A stretch of 64,000 nucleotides of DNA, taken from Gimibacter soli (GTDB taxonomy: Bacteria > Pseudomonadota > Alphaproteobacteria > Sphingomonadales > Kordiimonadaceae). A program made the position numbers and the translations under genes. Shown here in pieces: positions 36,832 to 45,844 of this stretch (position 1 is its first letter; every line of letters starts with the position of its first letter). The notes below the pieces were generated by a model. That model ran no database searches. It was not told the origin of the DNA and saw only the letters and a list, made by a program, of their open reading frames with translations. Location: contig NZ_CP116805.1 of assembly GCF_028463845.1 (NCBI RefSeq), positions 2,666,001-2,730,000 of the forward strand, given 5' to 3'.

Positions 36832-37818
36832 ATGACAATCGGACTGAATTTGCGGACTGCAGGTGCGGCGCTGATGGCCGACCTGTTGATGGCCTTTCCG
36901 ACACAAGCACAGGATTTCGCCCTGCTACCGCCTGAAAAGGTGACCACCTTCCTTGGCATCGACCTGCCCCTGCAGCCCGGCGAACGGCTCGTGCCAACTG
37001 CAGACGGCGACTGCTCGGTCGTCGTGTTTGCCCCAACGCCGGACCGGTACGAGCGACACCGCGCCTATTGGGAGGCACACAACTGGCTCGGCGCCTGCCG
37101 GTTCGGCCTAGCCCATGGCCCCGGCTATGCCTCACGAAAGACCGATGAGGCCACACGGGGTTATACGATGCTGTATGGAATCTCGATTGCGACACCACTT
37201 GAATCGGAAACGCGAAACTGGCCCAGTGGTGGTACATATATCATGCAGACGGAGGCCTATTACAGTTCTCCAGCCCTTCATGACCTCTCGGAGGCTCGGT
37301 ATTATATCATTCATGGTCAGTATTCTGACCTGCCGACCAAGGACTTCAAAAAATTTGAGACGAGCTGGAGCGACGTCGGCACTTTCCAAAAGATCAGCTA
37401 TGACGGACAAGGCAACGAGTTTTTGGTCACAATCCAAAGCATGAACGTAGCCGACCAGTGCGAGACCCACCGTGGGGCGAAGAATCTCTATTCAACAGAA
37501 GTCAGAAAGGCCTGCAAGGCCAAGTCCGCGGGCAAATACATTCTTGTCAGGCGCGAAGGATACCGGACCAGCCCAACGGCCTCTCATCAGATCATCACGG
37601 TCAAGGCATGTCCTTACAAGACCAAGGGCGACTATTATCAGGATTGCGGCCTGGTCCTTCGCGACGTCCTTGGCACAGAGGCCGCTCAGGTCGAAAGCGC
37701 CGTTTCCACAGATAACGCGCATCGCGCCGCCGCTGCGCAGGCAGTGCTCGCACGCTACGCACCGCTTGAGCAGGCGCTTGAAAATCGTATCCGCCGTTCC
37801 GGGAACATTGCACCATGA
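36832..37818 (+). CDS. Secreted protein of unknown function (paired with the next gene)
   Basis: This 328-residue protein is not recognised. A hydrophobic N-terminus with an AQA-like cleavage site near residue 26 (PTQAQD) points to export. Seven or more Cys residues after the signal (CSVV, ACRF, QCETH, KACKAK, ACPYK, DCGL) suggest disulfides in the periplasm. It ends in a helical Ala-rich tail. It overlaps the next gene by 4 bp, and both are Cys-bearing exported proteins, so they likely act together. GGGGG lies just before the ATG. No transport, catalytic or binding motif was seen. Confidence 0.75.
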   Translation: MTIGLNLRTAGAALMADLLMAFPTQAQDFALLPPEKVTTFLGIDLPLQPGERLVPTADGDCSVVVFAPTPDRYERHRAYWEAHNWLGACRFGLAHGPGYASRKTDEATRGYTMLYGISIATPLESETRNWPSGGTYIMQTEAYYSSPALHDLSEARYYIIHGQYSDLPTKDFKKFETSWSDVGTFQKISYDGQGNEFLVTIQSMNVADQCETHRGAKNLYSTEVRKACKAKSAGKYILVRREGYRTSPTASHQIITVKACPYKTKGDYYQDCGLVLRDVLGTEAAQVESAVSTDNAHRAAAAQAVLARYAPLEQALENRIRRSGNIAP

Positions 37819-39506
37819 CACGCATCCTGTCCGTACCGGCAAAGCTTCGTCTTGGCCTGATTGCCGGCATGATAGCCCTTGGCTCGGCGCCTTTAGCGGC
37901 GCAGGAGGCCGGATATGACGCCAATTGCGACCCGCGCAATTATACGGACGAGGAACTGACCCAGCAGGAGCTGTGCAAGGCGCATATCGGCTGCAACCTT
38001 ACCATCAAGTTTGCGCAGTCCGCCTGCAAGGTGAAGGGCTTCTTCAACAATCTGGGCGGCCTGCTCGGCGGTCGCAGCAAACCCGACAATATCGATGTGT
38101 TCGAGGCCCTCAATCAGACCGAAGTCCCGCAAACACCGGGCGTCAAGCAGGTCAATGCCAAAGCAAAGGCAAACTATGCGCAGGCTCGCCAGCCCGCCTA
38201 CGACCGCACGAATGCAGCCCAGATAGATTACCAGCAGCAGCCTGATGGCACCCTTTCCGCAGACGGCAAGCCTCGAAGCACCCTGTTCCGGTTTCAGGAC
38301 AACAAGGCTGTGGGATTATTGGAAGCCACCACCATCGAAGACCCGTCTGTTAAGGCCATCAGTTACGGGGTCATGATCAGCAAGTATGGCGATATACGGG
38401 CTGGCCTCAAGCCCAACGGCACTTCCATCAAGGATGACGGCGCCTTCCGCGCACCGGATGGCACCTGGATTGGCGGCACGCTGACCCACGAAGGCAAACT
38501 TTTTGGGCCAGGATACAAGCTCACGCCGGACGGCACGGGCCAGCCACCGGTTCTGGAAGGCAGATTCGAAAATGACGTTCCCGTTGGCATGATGCTGGCC
38601 ACCTGGCCTGATTTCAGCTCGCGGAAGGAATTGTGGCAAGACGGCAAGATGGTCGCCGCCGGACCGAAAGTCGCCAAAGGGCAAATCCCGACCAACCCGC
38701 AAGCACCTGCGCAGCCGCAACTTGCTTCGAGCAGCACGGGCACGAATACTGGCAATGGCGGAGCCGCGACAGCGGCTTCTCTACCGGCCTCAGGCTCGCC
38801 CGGCAAGATGCACGCTGTGACCCTTGTAGACCGCTGGGCCGGCGCCTGGGAAAACACATCCCTTCTGCAAGTACCGGAATCCGCCTACGATCAAACGGTC
38901 GCCAACATGAAATCCTTTTGCCAGTCCAATGACTGCAGCGCGACCATGGCCTCACCCCAGCGGGTATTCGCCTACAATGTCGGCAATATCGTGAACCCCT
39001 TCAGAATCTCGGGGGAGCCCGGCCAGCAGTTGCCACAGTGCAAATACACCCCGCAGGGCGGCTATTCGCTCCCCTACCTGCCGGGCTCGAGGGGCATGAT
39101 TGCGTCCGCCGGCGTGCCGGGGGAGAAGACATGTGCGTTTCTCCTTTTGGCCGCCATCCACGAATGGATGGAAAACAATGTGGGTGGCCAGCGCGGTGCT
39201 GGGTCGCTTGCCAGTTCAGCGCCTGTCATGCCCGGCACGGCGACAGGGCAATGCAATGCCGACATGCAGGCCTATCTCGCTTCCGCAAAGCAGATCAGGG
39301 CCAATGTTTCGCCGATGGACCTTATCAAAAGCTTGCAGGTCTCTCTGTATCTCGACCTCAACCTCTACCGGATATCGACCACTTCCTGCAAAGGCACGTC
39401 TTACGAGGAAAGCGCCGGCATGTATCTTCAGACAGCTGGCCAGTCACTGAAGACCTGCCAGATGATGACGTCAACGCAAGGGGTTTGCGTCCCCAAAATC
39501 CCATGA
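37815..39506 (+). CDS. Secreted Cys-rich protein of unknown function
   Basis: This 563-residue protein is not recognised. A signal peptide ends near residue 30 (PLAAQEA). The next part has a Cys cluster (NCDPRN, ELCKAHIGCN, SACKVKG) at ~38-72. A beta-rich middle (~150-290) has repeated G-x2-DG/PDG turns that resemble MORN-like repeats (APDGTWIGGTLTHEGKLFG). A low-complexity Pro/Gln/Ser/Thr linker follows at ~290-335, then a C-terminal domain with more Cys (SFCQSNDC, QLPQCK, KTCAFLL, TTSCKG, KTCQMM). It is translationally coupled to the preceding gene and upstream of the copper genes, though no link to copper is evident from motifs. Confidence 0.75.
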   Translation: MTRILSVPAKLRLGLIAGMIALGSAPLAAQEAGYDANCDPRNYTDEELTQQELCKAHIGCNLTIKFAQSACKVKGFFNNLGGLLGGRSKPDNIDVFEALNQTEVPQTPGVKQVNAKAKANYAQARQPAYDRTNAAQIDYQQQPDGTLSADGKPRSTLFRFQDNKAVGLLEATTIEDPSVKAISYGVMISKYGDIRAGLKPNGTSIKDDGAFRAPDGTWIGGTLTHEGKLFGPGYKLTPDGTGQPPVLEGRFENDVPVGMMLATWPDFSSRKELWQDGKMVAAGPKVAKGQIPTNPQAPAQPQLASSSTGTNTGNGGAATAASLPASGSPGKMHAVTLVDRWAGAWENTSLLQVPESAYDQTVANMKSFCQSNDCSATMASPQRVFAYNVGNIVNPFRISGEPGQQLPQCKYTPQGGYSLPYLPGSRGMIASAGVPGEKTCAFLLLAAIHEWMENNVGGQRGAGSLASSAPVMPGTATGQCNADMQAYLASAKQIRANVSPMDLIKSLQVSLYLDLNLYRISTTSCKGTSYEESAGMYLQTAGQSLKTCQMMTSTQGVCVPKIP

Positions 39507-39707
39507 TGGCGGCCGCTGACGGCACCTTATCCTTATTGATGTCAATCCATCACATGGGAAGATGCGCAGCTTTTGGAAATGGGCCAAAGCGACGGATTGT
39601 CACAAGATTGAGATGAGCGTCTCCCGCACATGACAGGTGATTTATTTCTTGGTAATCCCTCTGTGCAACGTTAGGACATCAGCACCAAGACCCAAGGGAA
39701 TGTCGAG

Positions 39708-40103
39708 ATGCGGGTGATATCGCCCCGAAAAGGAATGCTGAGCTTGCTGTCGGCCATACTGATGGCCGTGCATCTGGCATGTCTTTGCCTCGTGACGAGT
39801 TCCGCCCACCACAATAGCGTGTCGCCGCAAGTCGAGATGAGCCATCACGGGCATGTCTCTGCCACAGTAGGTGATGCCGCGCCGTCCTTTGGTGAACATT
39901 GCGATTCATGCCCGGATCAGGATCTGACCCGCTCGACGAGCGTGACGGAAATCAAGCTATTCCAGACAAGTGAACCCTTCCTCCCTGCCGAGACCTGGAC
40001 ACCCGAAAAGAAAGTCAGCAAATCCATCTGGCAAACCTACCGGTCGTTGGCTCGACCTCCAACCCCAAGTCCTGTTATCCTGAAAGTCAGACTTCGGAAT
40101 TGA
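39708..40103 (+). CDS. Small membrane/periplasmic Cys-His protein upstream of copA
   Basis: This 131-residue protein has one hydrophobic helix (about residues 10-32) followed by a His/Met-bearing stretch (SSAHHNS; MSHHGHVS) and a CDSCPD motif near residue 66. Small proteins of this kind, including DUF2946-like ones, often precede copper genes and may bind Cu(I). AAGGGA lies about 9 nt before the ATG at 39708. The copA start follows after 74 bp on the same strand. The function is inferred from composition and neighbours only. Confidence 0.7.
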   Translation: MRVISPRKGMLSLLSAILMAVHLACLCLVTSSAHHNSVSPQVEMSHHGHVSATVGDAAPSFGEHCDSCPDQDLTRSTSVTEIKLFQTSEPFLPAETWTPEKKVSKSIWQTYRSLARPPTPSPVILKVRLRN

Positions 40104-40177
40104 GATGCCGTCTGCCCCCTGACGCAGTCAGTGGGCCCACGCCGGTATCCATCCAACCAGTCGCAACAGGAACAGTC

Positions 40178-42094
40178 ATGATCAACAGACGACATTTTCT
40201 CATCGGGGCCAGTCAGGTCGGCCTCATGACCGCGCTCGGCGCCAGCTTGCCCGCTTGGGCGCGCAGCAGCGCAGACGGCAACATGGGCATCACCACGCTC
40301 GAAGGCCGCGATTTCAATCTCACCATCGACCGCTTCCCGGTCACGATTGACGGCCGCCGTGGCAGGGCTGTCGGCGTCAACGGCACCCTGCCCGCGCCCC
40401 TTCTCCGTTTCCGCGAAGGCGAGGATGTAACCCTTCGTGTCACCAACCGCCTGAAAGAAGACACGTCAATCCACTGGCACGGCCTTCTGCTGCCGTTCGA
40501 GATGGACGGCGTGCCGGGCGTGACCTTCGATGGGATCAAGCCGGGCGAGACCTTCACCTATCATTTCCCGGTCCGCCAGAGCGGTACCTACTGGTATCAT
40601 TCGCATTCCGGCCTGCAGGAGCAGGACGGCCTTTACGGCCCGCTCGTGATCGACCCCGCAGGCGCCGACCCCGTAGCGTATGACCGTGAATATGTGCTGG
40701 TGCTTTCCGACTGGACGTTCGAGGGCGGCGACCGCGTATTCGCAAAGCTCAAAAAGGTCAGCGACACCTACAATATGGGCCAGCGCACCCTCGGCGACTT
40801 CTTCCGGGATGTTTCTGACAATGGCCTCGACGCCACGCTCCGCGACCGTCGCGAGTGGGGCGAAATGCGCATGTCGCCGCGCGACATTTCAGACACCAGT
40901 GCCATGACCTACGAGTTCCTGATCAATGGCCACACGACAGGCGACAACTGGAACGGCGTCTTCAAAGCGGGTGAAAAAGTGCGCCTGCGCATCATCAATG
41001 CCTCGGCCATGACCATTTTCAACGTGCGGATGCCCGATCTGCCGATGACCGTCGTTGCCGCCGACGGGCTGAATGTCCAGCCACTTGAGACCGACGAATT
41101 CCAGATGGGCGTCGCCGAAACCTATGATGTGATCATCGAGCCGAAGGAAGACCGCGCCTATGCCTTCGTGGCGGAATCAATTGACCGGTCCGGTCAGGCT
41201 GTCGCCACATTTGGACCGCGCCCAGGCATGCGGGCAGAAGCTCCTGCTCTCCGCAAAATCCCGACGCTCACCATGAAAGACATGGGCATGGACCACGGCG
41301 CCATGGGGCATGGCAACATGGGCGGCATGGATCATTCGACCATGGATCATTCCCAGATGAACCATGCCACAATGGATCATGGGCAAATGGACCATTCGAC
41401 AATGGACCATTCAAAGATGGGGCATGCGCAGCCGGATGAAGGGCAGATGGACCATGCCGCCATGGGGCATGCACCTGCCGCCAAACCCTTGAAGACCGGA
41501 CCGGGGGTCGACAATATCGCCACCATGCCGGTCAGCAGGCTTCATGAGCCTGGCCTCGGCCTTGAAGATGTCCCGCACCGCACCTTGCGCTACTCGCAAC
41601 TGCGCAGCCTTGATCCCATTCCTGATCGGCGACAGCCGGAACGAGAACTGGACCTGCACCTGACCGGCAATATGGAACGCTATATGTGGTCCTTCGACGG
41701 GATCAAATATACCGAGGTGAAAGGGCCGATCATCTTTAAGGAAGGGGAACGCCTGCGGCTGCACCTGACCAACGACACGATGATGAGCCACCCGATCCAC
41801 CTGCACGGCATGTTCTTTGAACTCAATAACGAGGGCGGCGACCATCGCCCCCGCAAGCATACCGTGATCGTGAAGCCGGGCGAGAAGCTGTCGTTCGACG
41901 TCACTGCCGACGCCCTCGGCAACTGGGCTTTCCACTGCCACCTGCTGTATCACATGCATGCCGGCATGATGCGGGTTGTGCAGGTACAGCCGCGAAATCC
42001 GGGCGAAGTCGACCACTCCACGATGGATCATTCAAAGATGGACCATTCGAAAATGGGCCATAACAACATGAACCACGGGGAGCACAACCAATGA
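40178..42094 (+). CDS. copA: Copper resistance multicopper oxidase
   Basis: This 638-residue multicopper oxidase of the CopA/PcoA type has a twin-arginine signal (NRRHFLIGASQVG), so it is exported folded to the periplasm. The four copper-ligand motifs are present: HWHG (~118), YWYHSHSG (~156), HPIHLHG (~545) and HCHLLYHMHAGMM near residue 590, covering type 1, 2 and 3 sites. It oxidises Cu(I) or sequesters copper. A Met/His-rich insertion at ~369-431 and a similar tail contain repeated MDHS units that bind copper in homologues. AGGAA precedes the ATG by 6 nt. It overlaps copB by 4 bp. Confidence 0.95.
   Translation: MINRRHFLIGASQVGLMTALGASLPAWARSSADGNMGITTLEGRDFNLTIDRFPVTIDGRRGRAVGVNGTLPAPLLRFREGEDVTLRVTNRLKEDTSIHWHGLLLPFEMDGVPGVTFDGIKPGETFTYHFPVRQSGTYWYHSHSGLQEQDGLYGPLVIDPAGADPVAYDREYVLVLSDWTFEGGDRVFAKLKKVSDTYNMGQRTLGDFFRDVSDNGLDATLRDRREWGEMRMSPRDISDTSAMTYEFLINGHTTGDNWNGVFKAGEKVRLRIINASAMTIFNVRMPDLPMTVVAADGLNVQPLETDEFQMGVAETYDVIIEPKEDRAYAFVAESIDRSGQAVATFGPRPGMRAEAPALRKIPTLTMKDMGMDHGAMGHGNMGGMDHSTMDHSQMNHATMDHGQMDHSTMDHSKMGHAQPDEGQMDHAAMGHAPAAKPLKTGPGVDNIATMPVSRLHEPGLGLEDVPHRTLRYSQLRSLDPIPDRRQPERELDLHLTGNMERYMWSFDGIKYTEVKGPIIFKEGERLRLHLTNDTMMSHPIHLHGMFFELNNEGGDHRPRKHTVIVKPGEKLSFDVTADALGNWAFHCHLLYHMHAGMMRVVQVQPRNPGEVDHSTMDHSKMDHSKMGHNNMNHGEHNQ
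41282..41472 (+). repeat. Tandem Met-Asp-His repeat region inside copA
   Basis: The DNA repeats a degenerate 12-15-bp unit encoding MDHS/MGH-type motifs about a dozen times, and a shorter run of the same unit recurs at 42013-42087. The number of units may vary between strains through slippage. The protein segment is a likely copper-binding loop. Confidence 0.85.
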
Positions 42095-42867
42095 GCCTGA
42101 AACATCTTCTGGTCGTCGGGCTCGGCGCCCTCTCCGCCTCGGCAGCGGCACAAGACCATAGCAACCACGGCACGCATACTCCGGCCACGGCTGATACGCC
42201 TTACCAGATGCAGGGCAGCGGCGCCGGGCATCATGATCCCATGTTCCTGTTCCTGCAGGCCGACCGGCTGGAAACGCAGTTCCATGACGGCGAAGAAACA
42301 CTCGTCTGGGATACGAACGCCTGGTACGGCGGCGACCTCAACAAACTGTGGATCAAATCTGAAGGGGAACTCAGCCTTTCAGGCGGCGAGTTTGAAGAAG
42401 CCGAGGTGCAGGCCCTGTGGTCCCATGCGATCTCGACCTATTTCGACCTCCAAACGGGGCTCCGCTATGACATCGCAGGCAAGGACCGCGTGCACGCGGC
42501 CTTCGGTGTCATGGGGCTGGCCCCCTACTGGTTCGAGGTCGATGCCATGGCGTATGTCAGCGACAAGGGCGACATCACGGCAACGGTGGAGCTTGAATAC
42601 GAACTGCTTCTGACCCAGCGCCTGATCCTACAGCCGCGGGCCGAGCTCGCCTTTTCGGCGCAGCATGTGCCCGATGCTGGCCTTGGCAAAGGACTGACAG
42701 GGCTCGATACCGGCATCCGGCTTCGCTATGAAATCATCCGCGAGTTTGCCCCCTATGTCGGCATCGAGTGGCAGAAGCGCTTCGGAGCAACCGCCGACAT
42801 GATGCGGCGGGACGGGGAAGACCCGAACCGGATGGTCCTTGTGGCAGGCATCCGCGCCTGGTTCTAA
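42091..42867 (+). CDS. copB: Copper resistance outer-membrane protein
   Basis: This 258-residue CopB/PcoB family protein has a signal peptide (cleavage near SAAAQD, residue 21), a short His-rich stretch (HSNHGTH) and a beta-barrel domain with LQADRLETQF, WDTNAWYGGDLNKLWIKSEG and a C-terminal ...RAWF typical of outer-membrane barrels. It works with CopA, probably in copper binding or export at the outer membrane. Many CopB proteins carry longer MDH repeats; here those sit in CopA. It is followed by a strong terminator. Confidence 0.94.
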   Translation: MSLKHLLVVGLGALSASAAAQDHSNHGTHTPATADTPYQMQGSGAGHHDPMFLFLQADRLETQFHDGEETLVWDTNAWYGGDLNKLWIKSEGELSLSGGEFEEAEVQALWSHAISTYFDLQTGLRYDIAGKDRVHAAFGVMGLAPYWFEVDAMAYVSDKGDITATVELEYELLLTQRLILQPRAELAFSAQHVPDAGLGKGLTGLDTGIRLRYEIIREFAPYVGIEWQKRFGATADMMRRDGEDPNRMVLVAGIRAWF

Positions 42868-42886
42868 GCTTCTCCCAAGAAAACAG

Positions 42887-42920
42887 AAGGGCGCTGCGAC
42901 CCGGGTCGCAGCGCCCTTTT
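42887..42920. terminator. Bidirectional terminator between copB and the reductase gene
   Basis: A perfect 16-bp inverted repeat (arms AAGGGCGCTGCGACCC and its complement, no spacer) is flanked by A- and T-rich ends. It lies between the convergent genes ending at 42867 and 42944 and should stop transcription from both sides. Confidence 0.9.
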
Positions 42921-42943
42921 GCATGGACTGCCGGACGTCTGTG

Positions 42944-44797
42944 TTAACTGCCGAAGTCGTCGAAGGCGATCCGATCCTCGCGAACCCCAAGCTGGGCCAG
43001 CATCGCAATGCAAGCTTCTAGCATGAGCGGCGGACCACACAGATAGAAGTCGCACGACGCAATATCTGGATGTGTCGCTAGATGGTCCCTGAGGGCGACC
43101 TCATGGATCAGGCCCCTTGCACCGCTCCAGCTTGGCCCTACGGATTCGGAAAGGGCAACTGTCCAGCGGAAATTGGCATGTGCCTTGGCAAACGCGTCGA
43201 ACTGGGCCTGGTAGGGAATATCGGTCTCGGTACGTGCCCCGTACCAAAGAGAGAGTGGTGCAGTGTCACCCCGATTGACGAGCGCATCGATGATCATCGA
43301 GCGCAAGGGAGCGATACCAGCGCCGCCGCCGATAAAGACCTTCTCCCGGCCGCCTTCCTTGAGGCCGAAGTCACCAAACGGACCGCGCAAGGCGAGCCGG
43401 TCGCCGGGAGCAAGCTGGCACATGTAGGCAGACCCGGCGCCGAGGGGAGCCACCTCGCCCCCCGCTTTGGGCGTAGCGAGACGAACATTCAGGAGGAAAT
43501 CTCCCTCTGTCTCACCCGGCGCATTGGCGAGTGAATAGGTCCGGTGCAACGGTGCTTTCAACCGAATATCGTTGCTTGCCTCGCTATAGCCCCAAGCTGT
43601 CCTGAGTTCCGCCGGCACACCGGCGTCATCCCTGTTCAGGCTATAGGAAGGAATCGTAACCTGCATATAGGACCCCGCCCTGAAATCGAGGGCGCCACCT
43701 GCGATCGGGCGCAGGCGAATTTCGCGGATCGTCGGGGTCAGAAATGTCGCGGAAACAACCTCCGCTTCAAAATCACGGGCCTCGAGCAAATGATCGGGCA
43801 ACTTCAGTCGTGCATCACGGCTGACAAAATGTTGGCACGCGAGCCGGTAGCCGGCCTGCAGTTCGCTTGCCGGTATCTGCCGGAAATCGGCAGGCGTGGC
43901 CACGGGGGCATCGTCCATCTGGATACGACACAGACCACAACTGCCACCCCCCCCACAGGAGGAGGGCAAGTGCAGATCCGACGTGGCAAGAGCATCAAAG
44001 ACGGTAATCCGACCACGCGCAGTGACGATCCTTTCCCCGCCGCTCTTGTCCCACAAGGTCAGGTTACGGGTGCGCTTACGTTGACTCGCTGCCGAGACAA
44101 GGTTGAAGTCACCCCGTTTAAAACCCTCCCCAATCATTACAAGCCCAGAAAGCACCAGCCAGAAGACAATCCAGCTGCTGCCGATCACCAGGATATTGTT
44201 GAAACTCTCCCGGTTTTCGTAATCCATGATATGGAGCATCCAGAAGATATCGAACACCCGCCAGGTATCGTTCCGCCGTTCCCAGATATCGCCGGTTTCG
44301 GCCGAGACATAGAAGCTGCTTGCCCCTTCGTCATCGAAATCAACGCGCCACGCAGGACCCTTGCGCTTGCGCGTCTCCATGGTTGGCGCTTCTATCGCCG
44401 TGACAGAGGACACTGTACCCTCCCCCGCATAATCGCTGATAGCGATCGTCTTTGCAGCATCTGCATCCACAACCACATCCTGCCCGGTCGAGGCATCAAT
44501 CATCCGTGTGCCGTTTTCGGCCCTGATTGCGAAAACAGACTTATGAAGGAAAGTCCTGAGGCTGATGTCCTTTAAGGCCCCTGCTTTTTCATCTTGTGTC
44601 AGGAATGCCATCGGATCGACGGGATTGCTTTCACGCATCACAGCATGATCCATATGGCCTTCGTGACGGCTGAGAGCGTGACCGCTCACCGTCTCGTGGT
44701 CGAACCATCCCATCATGAAGCCAGAGAGCATCCAGAGGAAAAGTTGCAAGCCAAGCAACAGGCCGATCCATTTGTGAAGGGCGCGCATGAGGGTCAT
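42944..44797 (-). CDS. PepSY membrane domain fused to NqrF-like [2Fe-2S]/FAD/NAD reductase
   Basis: This 617-residue protein combines three parts. The N-terminal half (~1-225) is a PepSY-type membrane anchor with helices near 8-30 and 203-223 and a periplasmic PepSY region containing a His-rich stretch. A plant-type ferredoxin domain (~245-335) has Cys281, Cys287, Cys290 and Cys321. A ferredoxin-NADP-reductase-like module (~340-617) has RTYSLAN for FAD, GGGAGIAPLRSM for NAD(P) and YLCGPP. The last two parts resemble NqrF. It could carry electrons from cytoplasmic NADH across the membrane to reduce periplasmic metal. It overlaps the next PepSY gene by 4 bp. Confidence 0.88.
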   Translation of the reverse strand: MTLMRALHKWIGLLLGLQLFLWMLSGFMMGWFDHETVSGHALSRHEGHMDHAVMRESNPVDPMAFLTQDEKAGALKDISLRTFLHKSVFAIRAENGTRMIDASTGQDVVVDADAAKTIAISDYAGEGTVSSVTAIEAPTMETRKRKGPAWRVDFDDEGASSFYVSAETGDIWERRNDTWRVFDIFWMLHIMDYENRESFNNILVIGSSWIVFWLVLSGLVMIGEGFKRGDFNLVSAASQRKRTRNLTLWDKSGGERIVTARGRITVFDALATSDLHLPSSCGGGGSCGLCRIQMDDAPVATPADFRQIPASELQAGYRLACQHFVSRDARLKLPDHLLEARDFEAEVVSATFLTPTIREIRLRPIAGGALDFRAGSYMQVTIPSYSLNRDDAGVPAELRTAWGYSEASNDIRLKAPLHRTYSLANAPGETEGDFLLNVRLATPKAGGEVAPLGAGSAYMCQLAPGDRLALRGPFGDFGLKEGGREKVFIGGGAGIAPLRSMIIDALVNRGDTAPLSLWYGARTETDIPYQAQFDAFAKAHANFRWTVALSESVGPSWSGARGLIHEVALRDHLATHPDIASCDFYLCGPPLMLEACIAMLAQLGVREDRIAFDDFGS

Positions 44798-45516
44798 TTG
44801 GCACCCCCTTCCACAGAAGCCGATTTTTTGCGATTGAAGCTGTAGAACAGCAGGCAGAGGCCCGCCAACGAGGTCAATGTCCCAAGAAGGGCCGCGAGGC
44901 GCAGCAGATTGTTGTTGATGTCGTCACGCGTTTCATAATCCATGATGTGGAACATCCACACAAAATCGAACCAGCGCCAATAGCGGTGCCGCTTGACCAC
45001 AAGTCGACCATCTGATGGCGAAATATAGAAACGGGTTTCTCCTGCGTCATCGAAGCTCACCTGCCACATGGGCAAGCGGTTCGCCTGAATTTCCGTCGAA
45101 CGGTCACTATTGCTGTCGATTAGCGCCACCGAACTGATCTCGCCATCGAGAGCATAATGATAGGAAGCGACAGCCCGCGCCCCGGCTTCCGAGATCGGTG
45201 ACAGGATGGTACCCGTACCTGCATCAAGGAGAATGGCGCCTTCAGCGAGATCAACACGATAAACTGGTTTGCCAAGCCACGACCTTAGGTGAATCGAGCG
45301 GGCTTCCGGGTAACGCGCAGAAATTTCCGGCATGAAGACCTTCACGGCGTCCTGTGCGACGGGTTCATCCAGCCGTGTGACAAGATGATCACCATGGATG
45401 AAATCCAGATTCACGGTGACCATATAGATTCCGCTGATCAGCCACAGGAGTGCCTGGACCCCGATAATCAGCGACAGCCACTTGTGCCATCGGCGGACTA
45501 GAAACGAAAAACGCAT
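44794..45516 (-). CDS. PepSY domain membrane protein
   Basis: This 240-residue protein has two membrane helices (~15-35 and ~205-228) flanking a periplasmic PepSY region. Features such as FVWMFHIMDYETRDDINNNLLR parallel the same segment of the adjacent reductase (FWMLHIMDYENRESFNNILV), so the two likely arose by duplication and may form one membrane complex. AAGGAAAG precedes the ATG at 45516 and the stop overlaps the reductase start. PepSY membrane proteins are linked to iron and copper reduction or to flavin reductase systems; the role here is inferred. Confidence 0.87.
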   Translation of the reverse strand: MRFSFLVRRWHKWLSLIIGVQALLWLISGIYMVTVNLDFIHGDHLVTRLDEPVAQDAVKVFMPEISARYPEARSIHLRSWLGKPVYRVDLAEGAILLDAGTGTILSPISEAGARAVASYHYALDGEISSVALIDSNSDRSTEIQANRLPMWQVSFDDAGETRFYISPSDGRLVVKRHRYWRWFDFVWMFHIMDYETRDDINNNLLRLAALLGTLTSLAGLCLLFYSFNRKKSASVEGGAK

Positions 45517-45844
45517 CGAGACTTTCCTTATCCGGAACGTTGATCCATTCGATATGGACTGACCTCTGGACGGGATCTATTCCTACACCGCCGTTAGGCT
45601 CACACGCACGATTGATCGATCCAAACCGGAAAATTGCGAAGAAAATTAGGCAATTGGGCCGCAAAAATCAAAAATAATATAATAAAATCAGTAATTTAAA
45701 ATAATCGACACCCTCTGCCGGCACCAGAGACTTATTCAGATCAATTAGTTACGAGCACTTGGCGCAAGTTTGGCGCACAATCTTATTGCTCTCGCATCTA
45801 GTGTTTTCATGGTCTAATCGACCCAATTGTCCAAGAGTACCAAC
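45517..45844. other. Gene-free gap upstream of the PepSY pair
   Basis: The right part holds direct-repeat copy B (45681-45811). The left 150 bp should contain the promoter for the leftward PepSY genes and is moderately AT-rich, with no recognisable Fur or copper-regulator box. No coding region longer than a few dozen codons with a ribosome site was seen. Confidence 0.5.
45681..45811 (+). repeat. Direct repeat copy B (~130 bp, imperfect)
   Basis: This aligns with 36569-36697 in the same orientation. The copy is preceded by a very AT-rich run and ends 34 bp before the stop of the sulfotransferase gene. It therefore lies at the boundary of the copper/PepSY segment and the polysaccharide locus. 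Confidence 0.7.

Noticed and set aside
41282-41472. Short regular DNA repeats that could suggest CRISPR or a tandem array
   Set aside because: They are in frame inside copA, degenerate, and encode the Met-Asp-His copper-binding motif.
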